From Rhodocytophaga rosea (GTDB lineage: Bacteria; Bacteroidota; Bacteroidia; Cytophagales; 172606-1), in NCBI RefSeq assembly GCF_010119975.1, contig NZ_CP048222.1, positions 8,346,501-8,410,500 on the forward strand: DNA of 64,000 nt. Reading direction: 5' to 3'. The position numbers were made by a program, and so were the translations under genes. Under the pieces are notes generated by a model that saw nothing but the letters and a program-made list of their open reading frames with translations, had not been told where the DNA came from and did not search any database. Of the stretch, positions 9,283 to 18,398 are shown piece by piece. How positions within the stretch are numbered: the stretch's first letter is position 1; each line of letters opens with the position of its first letter.

Positions 9283-9551
9283 ATTTACATTTTTATTTCT
9301 GCATGTTTTCCTGGACGATAAATACAGCAGAATATACTGGATTTTCGGCCATGCAACTTGACGAATAAATCTTCATTTTTGTCCGTTATCAGCAGCGGTT
9401 TTCGCAGAAGTGATTCAATTAAAATCAAACGCCAGGCTCAGCATTATAAATTCTCACACCTGCTCAAAGTTTCCAACATAATCTGAGTAAACTTCCTGCA
9501 CACTCAATTCAACAGTATTTAATTCTTCTTGATAAAAATCTCATTCAACTT
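9283..9551 (-). pseudogene. Possible decayed remnant of a PIN-like (DUF5615-type) gene
   Basis: The minus strand has pieces in different frames that resemble one protein: ELSVQEVYSDYVGNFEQ in one frame, then KPLLITDKNEDLFVKL followed by a hydrophobic strand and RPGKHAEIK in another. The second piece looks like the LLITxDKDFGEL core of DUF5615 PIN-like proteins, which are often toxins of toxin-antitoxin pairs. Stop codons interrupt both. This is a resemblance by eye only. Confidence 0.22.
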
Positions 9552-10616
9552 CTACATGAGATTGACAAATCTGTTTATTGCTTGTGCCAGCCGGAAAATA
9601 TCATCCGGTGTATGGAGACTATTAATTACTACCCGGGTAACAAGTTTGCTTTCGGGAGAAGGATAGGGAAAACTGGAAATCAGGATATTATTTTCTTTCA
9701 GGTACGTAGCAAGCGTATTCTCTCTGGTATAAAATACGGGATAATCCGGAAAATATTCAAATAAGCCAGTATTTGAAATGAAGCTTTCAAACTGCCGGAT
9801 ATTGGCAAACAGTTTTTGCCGTTCCTGCTGATAAAGATTTTCTGAGCGCAGAAAAGTGTACAGATAGGCTGGAATGACAGGTGAACTTCCACCAAAAAAA
9901 GGGTTTCGTTTGAATGTTTCTACGGTTGCTCTATCCGATAAAACTACACCTCCGGGAATCCCGAATGCTTTTCCAAACGAACTCACTACAATAGGCCGGA
10001 TATGCTTATATGCGATCAGTTCCTGAAAGATGCCTGCTCCGTTCTTTCCAGTTATGCCAAATCCATGTGAATCATCCACAACCAGGGTAATGGATTTATC
10101 TGTTGGCAAGTGCTGTAACCAGTCAAAACTATACCGTTTGGCTTGTAAAGGATCTAGCGAATTGGTGAGAATCACAATGTTTGCATCAGACATACTCGTT
10201 AATACATCCATTATTATATCTACCCACTGCTGGTAATCGCCGTCAAAAAAATCATCGGCACTGCGCCACAAGGCCGGATGAGTTCTGGGAGCATACATTA
10301 ACATTCCGGTATTTTCCAGCAGGCGAACCACCATTTGTCCGGTTAAAAATCCGGATGATAAAGTTACTGCAGCTTCTGCACCAGTAAGCTGGGACAAATA
10401 GGCTTCTGCTTCCTGATAAACCTGCAATTGCAAGTTAGATATTCTGGAACTGGCGTAATTGGTACCATACCTGGCCATTCCTTCCTGCAAGAAGCTGCTG
10501 AACACCTCGTTTTTTGCCATTCCCAGGTAAGAAGTTCCGCTGCAATACAAAAACTCTTTTCCCTCCACAAGTATGGTGCGGTCGGGAAGATGATCTATAT
10601 AGAGGGTTTCTTTCAA
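9552..10616 (-). CDS. PLP-dependent aminotransferase, 8-amino-7-oxononanoate synthase-like
   Basis: 354-residue fold-type I PLP enzyme of the alpha-oxoamine synthase branch (BioF, Kbl, SPT). The cofactor aspartate is in VVDDSHGFG (residues 179-187) and the Schiff-base lysine is K216 in SSFGKAFG. GTNYASSRISN (51-61) matches the substrate-entry loop of BioF-like proteins. At 354 residues it is somewhat shorter than BioF (about 385), mostly at the N-terminus. There is no biotin gene next to it, so the reaction (biotin, sphingolipid or another oxoamine) is open. Confidence 0.85.
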   Translation of the reverse strand: MKETLYIDHLPDRTILVEGKEFLYCSGTSYLGMAKNEVFSSFLQEGMARYGTNYASSRISNLQLQVYQEAEAYLSQLTGAEAAVTLSSGFLTGQMVVRLLENTGMLMYAPRTHPALWRSADDFFDGDYQQWVDIIMDVLTSMSDANIVILTNSLDPLQAKRYSFDWLQHLPTDKSITLVVDDSHGFGITGKNGAGIFQELIAYKHIRPIVVSSFGKAFGIPGGVVLSDRATVETFKRNPFFGGSSPVIPAYLYTFLRSENLYQQERQKLFANIRQFESFISNTGLFEYFPDYPVFYTRENTLATYLKENNILISSFPYPSPESKLVTRVVINSLHTPDDIFRLAQAINRFVNLM

Positions 10617-10664
10617 GGCGAACCTAATGCGGATATACTATAATAAGTAGGAATTTATATTATT

Positions 10665-11156
10665 TTACTCAGAAGACCATCCGTTGGCATTAGAACAGGA
10701 TTCAATATTGTAAGTGGTATTTCTCTCAAACTCTTTTCCAAATCGTTTTTCATAAACATCATACCCAATAAAACAAACTGATTCAGCTTCTACATCCATC
10801 GTAGCCCTGGCAGGATTTTCATTCACTTCATTATAGTATTGTTCGCCCATCCCAACAATAAAACCCCGGCAGTATAAAAACCCATCATCGGAGCCATCGG
10901 TATATTTGTGAATCTCTTCCCGGTCAATGGTATAGAGCTTTTCCTCCATGATATGGTTAAAGGCGGTGAGTTCTTGTTCAGTAAGCTTTTCTAACTGGCT
11001 TTCCATTTCCTCTACTACTTCATCATTCAGCCCAAAACTTACCCCTTCAAATAAAGAAGCTTCATTGCTTTGCAGGGCTTGCTGCCGTAATTCATCCAAT
11101 AATGGTAGATTTTGCCAGGCCGTTTCAATTATTTTCCAGAATCTTTGTTCATTCAT
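10665..11156 (-). CDS. DUF4240 domain-containing protein
   Basis: 163 residues, soluble and acidic. The opening MNEQRFWKIIETAW and the later YCRGFIVGMGEQYYNEV are the conserved blocks of DUF4240, a small family of unknown function common in accessory regions. The last part, after about residue 120, is less conserved. It is 48 bp upstream of the aminotransferase on the same strand and 83 bp downstream of the DUF4304 gene, so the three may share a transcript, though their roles look unrelated. Confidence 0.78.
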   Translation of the reverse strand: MNEQRFWKIIETAWQNLPLLDELRQQALQSNEASLFEGVSFGLNDEVVEEMESQLEKLTEQELTAFNHIMEEKLYTIDREEIHKYTDGSDDGFLYCRGFIVGMGEQYYNEVNENPARATMDVEAESVCFIGYDVYEKRFGKEFERNTTYNIESCSNANGWSSE

Positions 11157-11239
11157 ATGGGAACTATATTAAATAATACTTATATGATACAAAATGGTGG
11201 TTTATTATAAGAATCCTTTACTACTTGTAACAAAGCAAC

Positions 11240-11743
11240 TTAATTATTTTTTCCTAGTACAATATTGGAAGCCGATTTAGTCCATACCCCAAATCTACTG
11301 CTTACGGCTGATAGTATGTCGGCTTTAGTCTGATAATGATCCAAAAAAGGCAGGATTTTTTCACTCACTATTATTTTAAGTTCTTCACTCAATGCAACAC
11401 TATCGGTTTCGTTGTTTACATCCCACCATTTATCATTGCCATCTAACAACCATCCTATCCTCTTTCTGACAACACAATCAGGCTCAGAAGGAAAAGCTGG
11501 GGGCGCGGTCTTGAAATATCTTTTATAAAACTCGGGTAAGAATAAGCCTATATTAATGGTGAAATGCAGATGCTCTTTAGAGTAATAGATACTCTTTTGT
11601 AGGTTGACCATATGGCCAAACCCTTCAAAGGGTTTATAGAAATTGTTGTTCTTTTTCTTATATCCTAATGGCTTTAATATCTGATGAAAAGCATACTTTA
11701 CTATATGATTAAATTTTTCTTCTGCATTAGTCTTCATTTTCAC
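11240..11743 (-). CDS. DUF4304 domain-containing protein
   Basis: 167 residues, soluble. The N-terminal half has the pattern of DUF4304: a long helix ending in LKPLGYKKKNNNFYK, then strands with VNLQKSIYYSKEHLHFTINIGLF. The family has no known biochemical function. Its base composition is AT-rich relative to the downstream epimerase. It precedes the DUF4240 gene on the same strand and follows the epimerase gene. Confidence 0.75.
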   Translation of the reverse strand: MKMKTNAEEKFNHIVKYAFHQILKPLGYKKKNNNFYKPFEGFGHMVNLQKSIYYSKEHLHFTINIGLFLPEFYKRYFKTAPPAFPSEPDCVVRKRIGWLLDGNDKWWDVNNETDSVALSEELKIIVSEKILPFLDHYQTKADILSAVSSRFGVWTKSASNIVLGKNN

Positions 11744-11783
11744 ATTCCCTTGCTAATAATAATCTTAAGCCTTTTCTTTTAAA

Positions 11784-12797
11784 TTATTTAATCAACGCTG
11801 CGCCTGTTCCATTTACGGGCGGATAGGCAACTTTTCCATCCTGAATAGTTACGCCAGTAGCAATATCTTCTTTCAGCAACAGCGCGCCATCCATATCCAC
11901 ATAATCGAGCAGCGGCGAAAGCTGGGCAATGGCAGAAATACCTATACTGGATTCGGTCATACAACCTACCATTACTTTCATACCCAGCTCACGGGCCTGG
12001 GCGATCATGCGCCTGGCCGGGGTAAGTCCACCGCATTTTACAAGCTTGATATTAATGCCATGAAAATGACCGTAACATTTCTGTACATCGGCTTCTTCAA
12101 TACAACTTTCGTCGGCAATCACTGGCAGAACAGACAGCTGGTACACCTGCTTCATGCCTTCCAGATTACCGGCTTTCAGGGGCTGTTCAATAAATTCTAC
12201 ATTGAGCGTGGCAAAAATTCTGGCATTATTGATGGTTTCTTCTACACCCCATGCTCCATTGGCATCTACCCGGAAAACTGCATCAGTGTGTTTGCGAAGT
12301 TCTTTAATAATGGCGACATCGTCTTTGGTTCCCAGTTTTATTTTATACAAAGGCCAGGGCATTTCCTTCATTTTCGATGCCATTTTTTCTATGGAATCAA
12401 TCCCAATGGTATAATTGGTAAGTGGTACGCCTTCTGCCTGTAAACCCCACAACTGATACAGCGGCTTACCTTGCAATTTTCCATACAGATCCTGCGCAGC
12501 CATATCCAGGGCACATTGTGCAAAAGAATGTTCTTTCAGATAAGGCTGCATAAATGCCCAGAAAGATTCCGGCGTATCAAAAGAATAATTTTCAATCAAG
12601 GGACGGATATTGTCAAGTACAGCCATCATACTTTCAATCGTAACGCCGTAATAAGGGTTGGAGGTAGCTTCCCCATATCCGCTCTGGCCATCCTTCTGCA
12701 ATTCTACAATCAGGGTTTCCTGCACATCGCGGGAATCATAAGAAATAGTAAACGTATGCCGGAGGGGCAATGCAAAACGCCGCAGGATTAATTTCAT
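11784..12797 (-). CDS. Dipeptide epimerase (enolase superfamily, L-Ala-D/L-Glu epimerase type)
   Basis: 337-residue member of the muconate-lactonising subgroup. The catalytic pair is K152 and K154 in YKIKLG, the metal ligands are D178 (in VDANGAW), E204 (EFIEQPL) and D229 (VIADES), and the second acid/base lysine is K251 in NIKLVKCGG. This set is that of Ala-Glu dipeptide epimerases that recycle murein peptides. The N-terminal capping domain (1-115) is complete. It is transcribed away from the sialidase-fold gene. The exact dipeptide it prefers cannot be told. Confidence 0.88.
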   Translation of the reverse strand: MKLILRRFALPLRHTFTISYDSRDVQETLIVELQKDGQSGYGEATSNPYYGVTIESMMAVLDNIRPLIENYSFDTPESFWAFMQPYLKEHSFAQCALDMAAQDLYGKLQGKPLYQLWGLQAEGVPLTNYTIGIDSIEKMASKMKEMPWPLYKIKLGTKDDVAIIKELRKHTDAVFRVDANGAWGVEETINNARIFATLNVEFIEQPLKAGNLEGMKQVYQLSVLPVIADESCIEEADVQKCYGHFHGINIKLVKCGGLTPARRMIAQARELGMKVMVGCMTESSIGISAIAQLSPLLDYVDMDGALLLKEDIATGVTIQDGKVAYPPVNGTGAALIK

Positions 12798-12993
12798 TTG
12801 AATGCTGTTAAAGGGCTGTCATCAATGGTTCAATGCCGCAATATACAAAAGCCCGGAATCATGCAATAATCCGCGTATATAAACCATAGATTTATGCACC
12901 TGTATGTTTGATTTCTTCTATACAAGGGTAATTCAGATACAAATTTTGTCAAAATCATGTATCTTTCAGGTTGAGGAAATAAACACTTGCCAC

Positions 12994-14067
12994 ATGAGAA
13001 TTAAAACATATTACCTGGCCGTATTAAGTTTGTTTATACTATCAGCCTATGTGATCAGAGAAAATAATACAGCCATTTCCATCGCACCTGCAGGAAAGCA
13101 ACCCAGCATAGCCATTAGTCAGAAGGGCGAAATGAAAATAGTCTACGGAAAGAATGACAGCCTGTATTATACTTCGTCTGCGGATGGAAATTCATTTTCG
13201 GCACCTGCAGGTATCGCACACCTGAAAGGCTTAGGTCTGGGTATGTCGAGAGGGCCGCAGATAGCCATTACCAAAGATTTTACGGTAGTGGCTGCTGCCA
13301 GCGGTGCCGGCAATATTTATGCGTATCAACTGAACCATCAGACAAAACAATGGAGCAAGGCGATTCAAATAAATGATGTAGATACCCTGGCCAAAGAAGC
13401 CTTTGTATCCATTGCTGCCGGCGAAGATAACCAGGTATATGCTGTCTGGCTCGATTTAAGAAGTGATCGGCAAAATAAGATTTTCGGATCTGTTTCGGCA
13501 GACGGAGGAAAAACCTGGTCAGCCAATAAGCTGATCTATCAGTCTCCGGAAGGCAAAGGTTCGGTGTGTGAATGCTGCAAACCCTCGGTTACTGCTTCCG
13601 GCAAACAAGTACATATCATGTTCCGTAATTCAATAAAAGGTACCAGGGATTTGTATGTGATCAGTTCGATGGATGGTGGACGCACCTTCGGACAAGCCCA
13701 GAAATTAGGCAATGATACCTGGGTGTTGAAAGCATGCCCGATGGATGGAGGTGATCTTGCGGTAAATGCCAAGGGAAAAGTGTTAACGGTATGGCGGCGG
13801 AAAAACGAGATATTTATGGCTGAACCGGGAAAAGCGGAGCAGCGCATCAGCGAAGGAAAAACTCCTGTAGTGTCCAGAACAGCCAGTGGTGATGTGGTAG
13901 CCTGGCACAACAAGGGACAGATTCTGGTAAAAAGTACCCGGCAAGACCAAGCACAAGTTTTGGGGAATGGTACCCATCCTAAACTCATTCCTATACCTGG
14001 AAAAAACGCCGTATTTTGTGTCTGGGAGAATGAAACTGGCGTGATGGGCCAGAGAGTGGATTTATAA
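12994..14067 (+). CDS. Sialidase-fold (BNR/Asp-box) exported protein
   Basis: 357 residues from ATG 12994, chosen because the signal peptide (MRIKTYYLAVLSLFILSAYV) begins there; an upstream extension of 30 codons adds no plausible sequence. The body is a beta-propeller with two clear Asp-boxes, SADGGKTWS and SMDGGRTFG, and further S-x-D/A-x-G repeats. The segment SVCECCKPSV gives a cysteine-rich loop that some exo-alpha-sialidase-like proteins have. I do not see the arginine triad of true sialidases with confidence, so substrate and even enzymatic activity are uncertain. It lies back to back with the epimerase gene and 29 bp before a small membrane protein. Confidence 0.75.
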   Translation: MRIKTYYLAVLSLFILSAYVIRENNTAISIAPAGKQPSIAISQKGEMKIVYGKNDSLYYTSSADGNSFSAPAGIAHLKGLGLGMSRGPQIAITKDFTVVAAASGAGNIYAYQLNHQTKQWSKAIQINDVDTLAKEAFVSIAAGEDNQVYAVWLDLRSDRQNKIFGSVSADGGKTWSANKLIYQSPEGKGSVCECCKPSVTASGKQVHIMFRNSIKGTRDLYVISSMDGGRTFGQAQKLGNDTWVLKACPMDGGDLAVNAKGKVLTVWRRKNEIFMAEPGKAEQRISEGKTPVVSRTASGDVVAWHNKGQILVKSTRQDQAQVLGNGTHPKLIPIPGKNAVFCVWENETGVMGQRVDL

Positions 14068-14096
14068 GTATATTTTTTATATTTTGTAATCATTCA

Positions 14097-14450
14097 TTGT
14101 TAACATTACCTATGCTGTTTCTTCTCATCGCCCTGCTCAGTCCTGTACTGCAATTTTTCCTGCCCTGGTGGATTATTGCCATCATTGCCTTTGGTGCCGC
14201 TTACTGGAAAGCGTCTTCGGCAACTACTGCTTTTCTATCTGGATTTCTGGCCATTGTCGTCGTCTGGGTCATAAAAGCGCTATTCACCCATATTCAAACC
14301 GAAGGTATTCTCACAGCGAGAATAGCAGAACTGTTTTTCCTTCCCTCTCCTATTCTGCTGATTGCAATTACTGCTTTTATTGGCGGACTTGTAGGTGGAA
14401 TGGCAGCGTTGAGCGGGTATTTTGTAAAACAGTTGTTTGTAAAAGAATGA
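14097..14450 (+). CDS. Small hydrophobic membrane protein
   Basis: 117 residues with three to four membrane helices covering most of its length (about 5-35, 42-62, 78-110). The frame opens with TTG; ATG 14112, five codons further on, is an equally good start. Gly-rich packing FIGGLVGGMAALSGYF near the C-terminus. It follows the sialidase-fold gene by 29 bp on the same strand. Family unknown. Confidence 0.6.
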   Translation: MLTLPMLFLLIALLSPVLQFFLPWWIIAIIAFGAAYWKASSATTAFLSGFLAIVVVWVIKALFTHIQTEGILTARIAELFFLPSPILLIAITAFIGGLVGGMAALSGYFVKQLFVKE

Positions 14451-14523
14451 GCTTGTAAAAAGCTTGTTCATAAAACACTTTGCCCCGACTTGAGTTATGG
14501 CTATATAACCAAACTTTACAGCT

Positions 14524-14874
14524 ATGGCACAAGGAAAAGCAAACACCGAAATGGATGAAATTTACCAGGAATTTAAGGAACTGGTAAACATGACTCCAGG
14601 GCAAATTGAAAACCACTTAGCTACCGAAGAATCTAAGAAAGTAGGCTTTAAGGAAGAAGAAGGCGGAGAATCAGTAGGCCACCAGTCTGGCAGAAAGATC
14701 ATCCACATCAAACAGAAGAAAAAAGCCGACCTGACAGACGATGATTATGCCCACATGCGCAAAGTGACCGGCTATATCAAACGGCACTCCGCACAAAAAC
14801 CTAGCGGCGATATCAGCGATACTCCCTGGCGTTATTCTCTGATGAATTGGGGCCATGATCCGGAGAAGAAGTGA
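14524..14874 (+). CDS. DUF3140 domain-containing protein
   Basis: 116 residues, soluble, very charged. The pattern EFKELVNMTPGQIENHL, then ESVGHQSGRKI, KKKADLTDDDYAHMRKVTGYIKRH and the C-terminal DTPWRYSLMNWGHDP are the conserved blocks of DUF3140, a family thought to bind DNA by similarity to other small basic proteins but not characterised. The whole length of the family is present. An inverted repeat follows at 14944-14987 before a convergent gene. Confidence 0.85.
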   Translation: MAQGKANTEMDEIYQEFKELVNMTPGQIENHLATEESKKVGFKEEEGGESVGHQSGRKIIHIKQKKKADLTDDDYAHMRKVTGYIKRHSAQKPSGDISDTPWRYSLMNWGHDPEKK

Positions 14875-14943
14875 TGAATGTATTGGTATGATCAGAGATT
14901 GTGTGCTTAATTATTTAACAGTCATAAATTATGAGTAATGGAA

Positions 14944-14987
14944 CAAGGAATGTCGAATTTCAAGTAAAAATACTTCTTCATTCCTTG
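14944..14987. repeat. Nested inverted repeat between convergent genes
   Basis: CAAGGAATG (14944-14952) pairs with CATTCCTTG (14979-14987); inside it AAGTA (14962-14966) pairs with TACTT (14971-14975). It sits between the convergent DUF3140 gene and the 14997 gene, so it may act as a shared terminator, but there is no good T run on either side. Confidence 0.4.
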
Positions 14988-14996
14988 CTATCTCTG

Positions 14997-15353
14997 TCAA
15001 TATTTGACCTTTTGAGCCATTTCGTTCTTGAATAGTAATATAAGTGCCCACAACTGCAATAGATTTACCATAATAATTATAAAACCCGGCAAAGATCTTT
15101 GAATTTGCATTTCTAACGACATTATCAAAGAAATCAAACTGAAAATAATTAAAAATGCAAACAAGTATCTAAGCCATAAGTAACCTTTGCGAACAAGAAT
15201 TGATAGCAATAATAAAAATAGGAACACAGTCGATGCCACGATTATCTCTGCACTACTTTTTCTTCCGGTAACAATAAATGAATTTATCATTAACAGACAA
15301 ACCGCTCCAATTAACAAATTAGAAGCAAATTTATAGTCATTAACCTGTTTCAT
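14997..15353 (-). CDS. Hypothetical four-helix membrane protein
   Basis: 118 residues, four hydrophobic helices (about 12-30, 34-52, 60-82, 90-108). Ends with Lys-rich NEMAQKVKY. It lies 3 bp downstream of another small membrane protein gene on the same strand, so the two are cotranscribed and perhaps form a complex. Neither family is recognised. AT-rich codon use compared with the TPR gene upstream. Confidence 0.6.
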   Translation of the reverse strand: MKQVNDYKFASNLLIGAVCLLMINSFIVTGRKSSAEIIVASTVFLFLLLLSILVRKGYLWLRYLFAFLIIFSLISLIMSLEMQIQRSLPGFIIIMVNLLQLWALILLFKNEMAQKVKY

Positions 15354-15356
15354 AAA

Positions 15357-15755
15357 TTACTTTACTATAATAGGTTCTAACTCTGTAACAGTTATTTTTA
15401 CTTCCATAAGTTTGTAATTTGTGTATCGGTTTAGATAGTTTATGGCACAAAAAACATTGAGAGCAACAGATAGAATGATAAGCAAAAAGTCAGCTGGCGT
15501 TATAGAGTTGAAGGCTTTAATAATAAACAAAGCAACAATTAACAGGATAGATATTACTAAACTAACAAATACACTTACAATTACATATGGCTTTGCTAAC
15601 CTTTGAATGAATGGCAGTTCATATATCAGCCAAAGTATACCGGAAATAAATAGTAAAATTGAGAGAGTTTTGAAAATGCTTTTTTTTCTTTCTGATCTCT
15701 CATCAACACTTGACGGAAAAATCAGCAACTCTATTAAAAGATCAAACAATCCCAT
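15357..15755 (-). CDS. Hypothetical three-helix membrane protein
   Basis: 132 residues. A short amphipathic start (MGLFDLLIELLIFPSSVDERSERKKS) is followed by three hydrophobic helices (about 30-50, 54-78, 86-106) and a soluble C-terminal tail of about 25 residues. It lies 25 bp downstream of the TPR gene and 3 bp upstream of the second membrane-protein gene. Function unknown. Confidence 0.6.
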   Translation of the reverse strand: MGLFDLLIELLIFPSSVDERSERKKSIFKTLSILLFISGILWLIYELPFIQRLAKPYVIVSVFVSLVISILLIVALFIIKAFNSITPADFLLIILSVALNVFCAINYLNRYTNYKLMEVKITVTELEPIIVK

Positions 15756-15780
15756 ATTTTAATAATAACTTCCTACAATT

Positions 15781-17541
15781 CTACTTTGCCTGCAATGCTT
15801 CGGTGAGTTTTTCACCTGCTTCCTTGAAATCAGGCTCCAGGCGAATGGCTCTGGTAAAATCCTGGATAGCTTCATCATACTTTTTCAGCCCCATTCTGGC
15901 AACACCTCGCTGGTAATATACTACTGCTTTGTCTGGTCCACTGGAAACAAGTTCATTACAATCGGCAAGTGCATTATCAAACTGATTGAGCTCATTGTAA
16001 AAGCCAACCCTTGCCAGCAGATAAGTGTTTCGTTCTTCACTATCTAAAGCGATAGCTTTGTTTATATCAGAAATACTCTCCTGATATTCTCCCAGACTGG
16101 CCGAGGCAAATGCCCTATCGTAGTAATAAGCCGCTTTTTCAGGTCGCGCGGCAATGGCTTTATTAAAATCTTCCTGCGCTTTTTCCGGTAAGTCCATTTC
16201 GTAATACACCAGTCCACGCAGGTGATAGTAATCTTCACTTGGTTTGCCGGCGGCCAGGCTAATGGATTTGTTCACTTCATTCAAGGCTTGCATATAATTT
16301 TCGCCATAATAGTACATTCTTGCCCGGCTGAACCTACTGGAGGCTCTACTAGAATCCAGTGAAATGGATTTGTTAATTAATGCCAGTGATTCTTTCTCCC
16401 AGCCGTCTTTCTCAAACCATTTTTTGGCCCTCTGTTCATAGCCAATGGCACTTACGCTGTCTACTTGCCGGCGGGAATAATTACTTTTAAGGAGCAGGGC
16501 AGCATTTCCCAATACTTCCATCGTATCACCTTCTGCATCGAGTTTCTGGAATAACTCCGGCGTGAGGGCAAGGGCCTGTAAAAAATCCTGGGTAGCTCCT
16601 CTCCTATCCTGCTGGTCAGCTTTTACAATGGCCCGGTTATAAAAATAGGGGGCTGTTTCTTCCTGGGTTTTATCCGCAAATTGAACCGCCTGGTTAAGTG
16701 CCTGTAAAGCGGCTTTCTGGTTTTTTACTTTGTATTGAGAAAGGCCGATGTAGTAAAACAATTCCGGGTCCTGGTGTTTTTCAGGGGTAGTAAAATAGGT
16801 AAGTGCCTGGGTATATTTTTTCTGGAGGTAATACGTTAAGCCCCAGTTGAAAAAGTCATCCGGCTCTTCTATATCGCCATTCGCTACCAGTTGTTCATAA
16901 ATTTTAATTGTCTCGGTATATTTCCCGGTATTCATCAGAATAAGTGCTTTCAAACGCAGGGCATCGGCATCTTTCGGGTCGGATTGCAGATTGTGTTCCA
17001 GCGTAACCAGCGCCTGTTCATATTCATCAATACTATAAAGCGTCTGGGCTTTCTGGTAATAGGCAAAACGGCTGGGCTGCCTGGAAATAGACTTATCGTA
17101 ATACTGTAAGGCTTGTTCGTAATCCATAACCTGGTAATAGAAATAACCCAGATCACTGTAAATACTGGCATCCGAATTATCTAAGGAAAGGGCTTTTAAT
17201 AAATCTGCTTCAGCGGCCGCATAATTCTGTGTATACATTCTGGCAAGTCCCCGGTAGCGGTACAAGGTGGTATCTTCGGGGTGATGTACAAGCAGGGTAT
17301 CATAATCAGGAAGAGCTTGCTGGTAATTTCCCCTTCCGAAATTATAATAACTCCGGGCATACAAGGCATCATAATACGCCGGATTGATAGCAAGGGCTTT
17401 TTCCAGGTATTTAAAGCCTTTTTCTACTTTTCCTTTGTTAAAATAACCAACCGCTTTCTGATAAGCCTTTTCTTCAGGCTTCTGTGCTAAAAGGTGCAGG
17501 CTGCAGAAAGTAAATAATAAGAGAAACAGATATTTATACAT
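15781..17541 (-). CDS. Exported tetratricopeptide repeat protein
   Basis: 586 residues from ATG 17539-17541, chosen because a signal peptide (MYKYLFLLLFTFCSLHLLA) starts there; the open frame continues 70 codons upstream without credible protein sequence. The mature part is almost wholly TPR repeats, about 14 units of 34 residues with the W/Y-G-A-F/Y pattern (for example DYEQALQYYDKSISRQPSRF and KYDEAIQDFTRAIRLEPDF). It is likely periplasmic and binds other proteins; no catalytic domain is present. The two small membrane-protein genes follow within 25 bp. Confidence 0.85.
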   Translation of the reverse strand: MYKYLFLLLFTFCSLHLLAQKPEEKAYQKAVGYFNKGKVEKGFKYLEKALAINPAYYDALYARSYYNFGRGNYQQALPDYDTLLVHHPEDTTLYRYRGLARMYTQNYAAAEADLLKALSLDNSDASIYSDLGYFYYQVMDYEQALQYYDKSISRQPSRFAYYQKAQTLYSIDEYEQALVTLEHNLQSDPKDADALRLKALILMNTGKYTETIKIYEQLVANGDIEEPDDFFNWGLTYYLQKKYTQALTYFTTPEKHQDPELFYYIGLSQYKVKNQKAALQALNQAVQFADKTQEETAPYFYNRAIVKADQQDRRGATQDFLQALALTPELFQKLDAEGDTMEVLGNAALLLKSNYSRRQVDSVSAIGYEQRAKKWFEKDGWEKESLALINKSISLDSSRASSRFSRARMYYYGENYMQALNEVNKSISLAAGKPSEDYYHLRGLVYYEMDLPEKAQEDFNKAIAARPEKAAYYYDRAFASASLGEYQESISDINKAIALDSEERNTYLLARVGFYNELNQFDNALADCNELVSSGPDKAVVYYQRGVARMGLKKYDEAIQDFTRAIRLEPDFKEAGEKLTEALQAK

Positions 17542-17804
17542 GGCTATAACTTCAATCTGACAGCAATAAATGCTGGTATACTGGTAACGTAGAAAATTAG
17601 GATTTTTATTACAGTAACCTAAGGTAACTTGATGCATTTTCTTACAGCACTCCCAAATATAATTCAGTAGACCGACGGAGTACAATATATTGACAAGTAA
17701 AACCGTATGATTTCGATTTCCGAAGCTATTTATCTGGGATAGGATAAACAAAATTCAAACAGGCTTGTATATTTGCCTCCACTCCACCTGCAATTGTATT
17801 ACGA

Positions 17805-18347
17805 ATGCCCAAAATATTTCTTAAAAGGCCCATCAATACCAATACACTTATTGCCCTTGCTGCTTCACTTGCCAGTATTTGTGCGGTATTTATTGCCGTT
17901 TACCAGACTTATATGAGCCGACAGCAACAGTTAAATTCCGTGTGGCCTTATTTACTTACTTTCGAAAGTATGGATGAAGCCGGCATATCCAGTATAGTAG
18001 TCGCTAATTATGGTATTGGTCCGGCCATTATCGATAGTGTAGAAATAAGCTACCGGGGCAACATTTATGGTTCTCCCACAGATGTCGTTCGCGTTATTTC
18101 CAAAGAATTTAAAAAAAATGAGTATGCCATGCCATGGAGTTATACCCAGATACGCAAAGGGTATGCCATTCCGCAAGGGCATACCCTGGAGTGGATTAAA
18201 TTAAATACACCGGAGGATAATGCTATTTTCGCCAAGGAATTGCCCAACATCAAAATGGTTATTTATTACCGCTCTATTTATGATGAGCACTGGAAAAATA
18301 CTATTAATGGAGAAGAAACTGATGAACTGGTTGTAAAAATCGAATAG
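17805..18347 (+). CDS. Membrane-anchored hypothetical protein, paralogue of the gene at 58570
   Basis: 180 residues: a short cytoplasmic start, one membrane helix (about 14-35), then a soluble domain. The helix end YQTYMSRQQQLNSVWPYL, the strand VVANYGIGPAIIDSVEISYRG and the C-terminal YYRSIYDEHWK recur at matching places in the 177-residue protein encoded at 58570-59103 (YQT...QKQQYASVLPYL, LVNNGIGPAFIKDIKIHYKG, VYSSVYEEKWR). The soluble part is probably a beta-sandwich facing the periplasm. No function is known. It stands alone, downstream of the divergent TPR gene. Confidence 0.7.
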   Translation: MPKIFLKRPINTNTLIALAASLASICAVFIAVYQTYMSRQQQLNSVWPYLLTFESMDEAGISSIVVANYGIGPAIIDSVEISYRGNIYGSPTDVVRVISKEFKKNEYAMPWSYTQIRKGYAIPQGHTLEWIKLNTPEDNAIFAKELPNIKMVIYYRSIYDEHWKNTINGEETDELVVKIE

Positions 18348-18398
18348 CATCTTTTTTTGATTCTGAAGTAGTAATTTTTACAATGAAATGAAATTCTT

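Noticed and set aside
12904-12993. Upstream extension of the sialidase-fold gene
   Set aside because: Adds 30 residues that precede a good signal peptide; ATG 12994 preferred.
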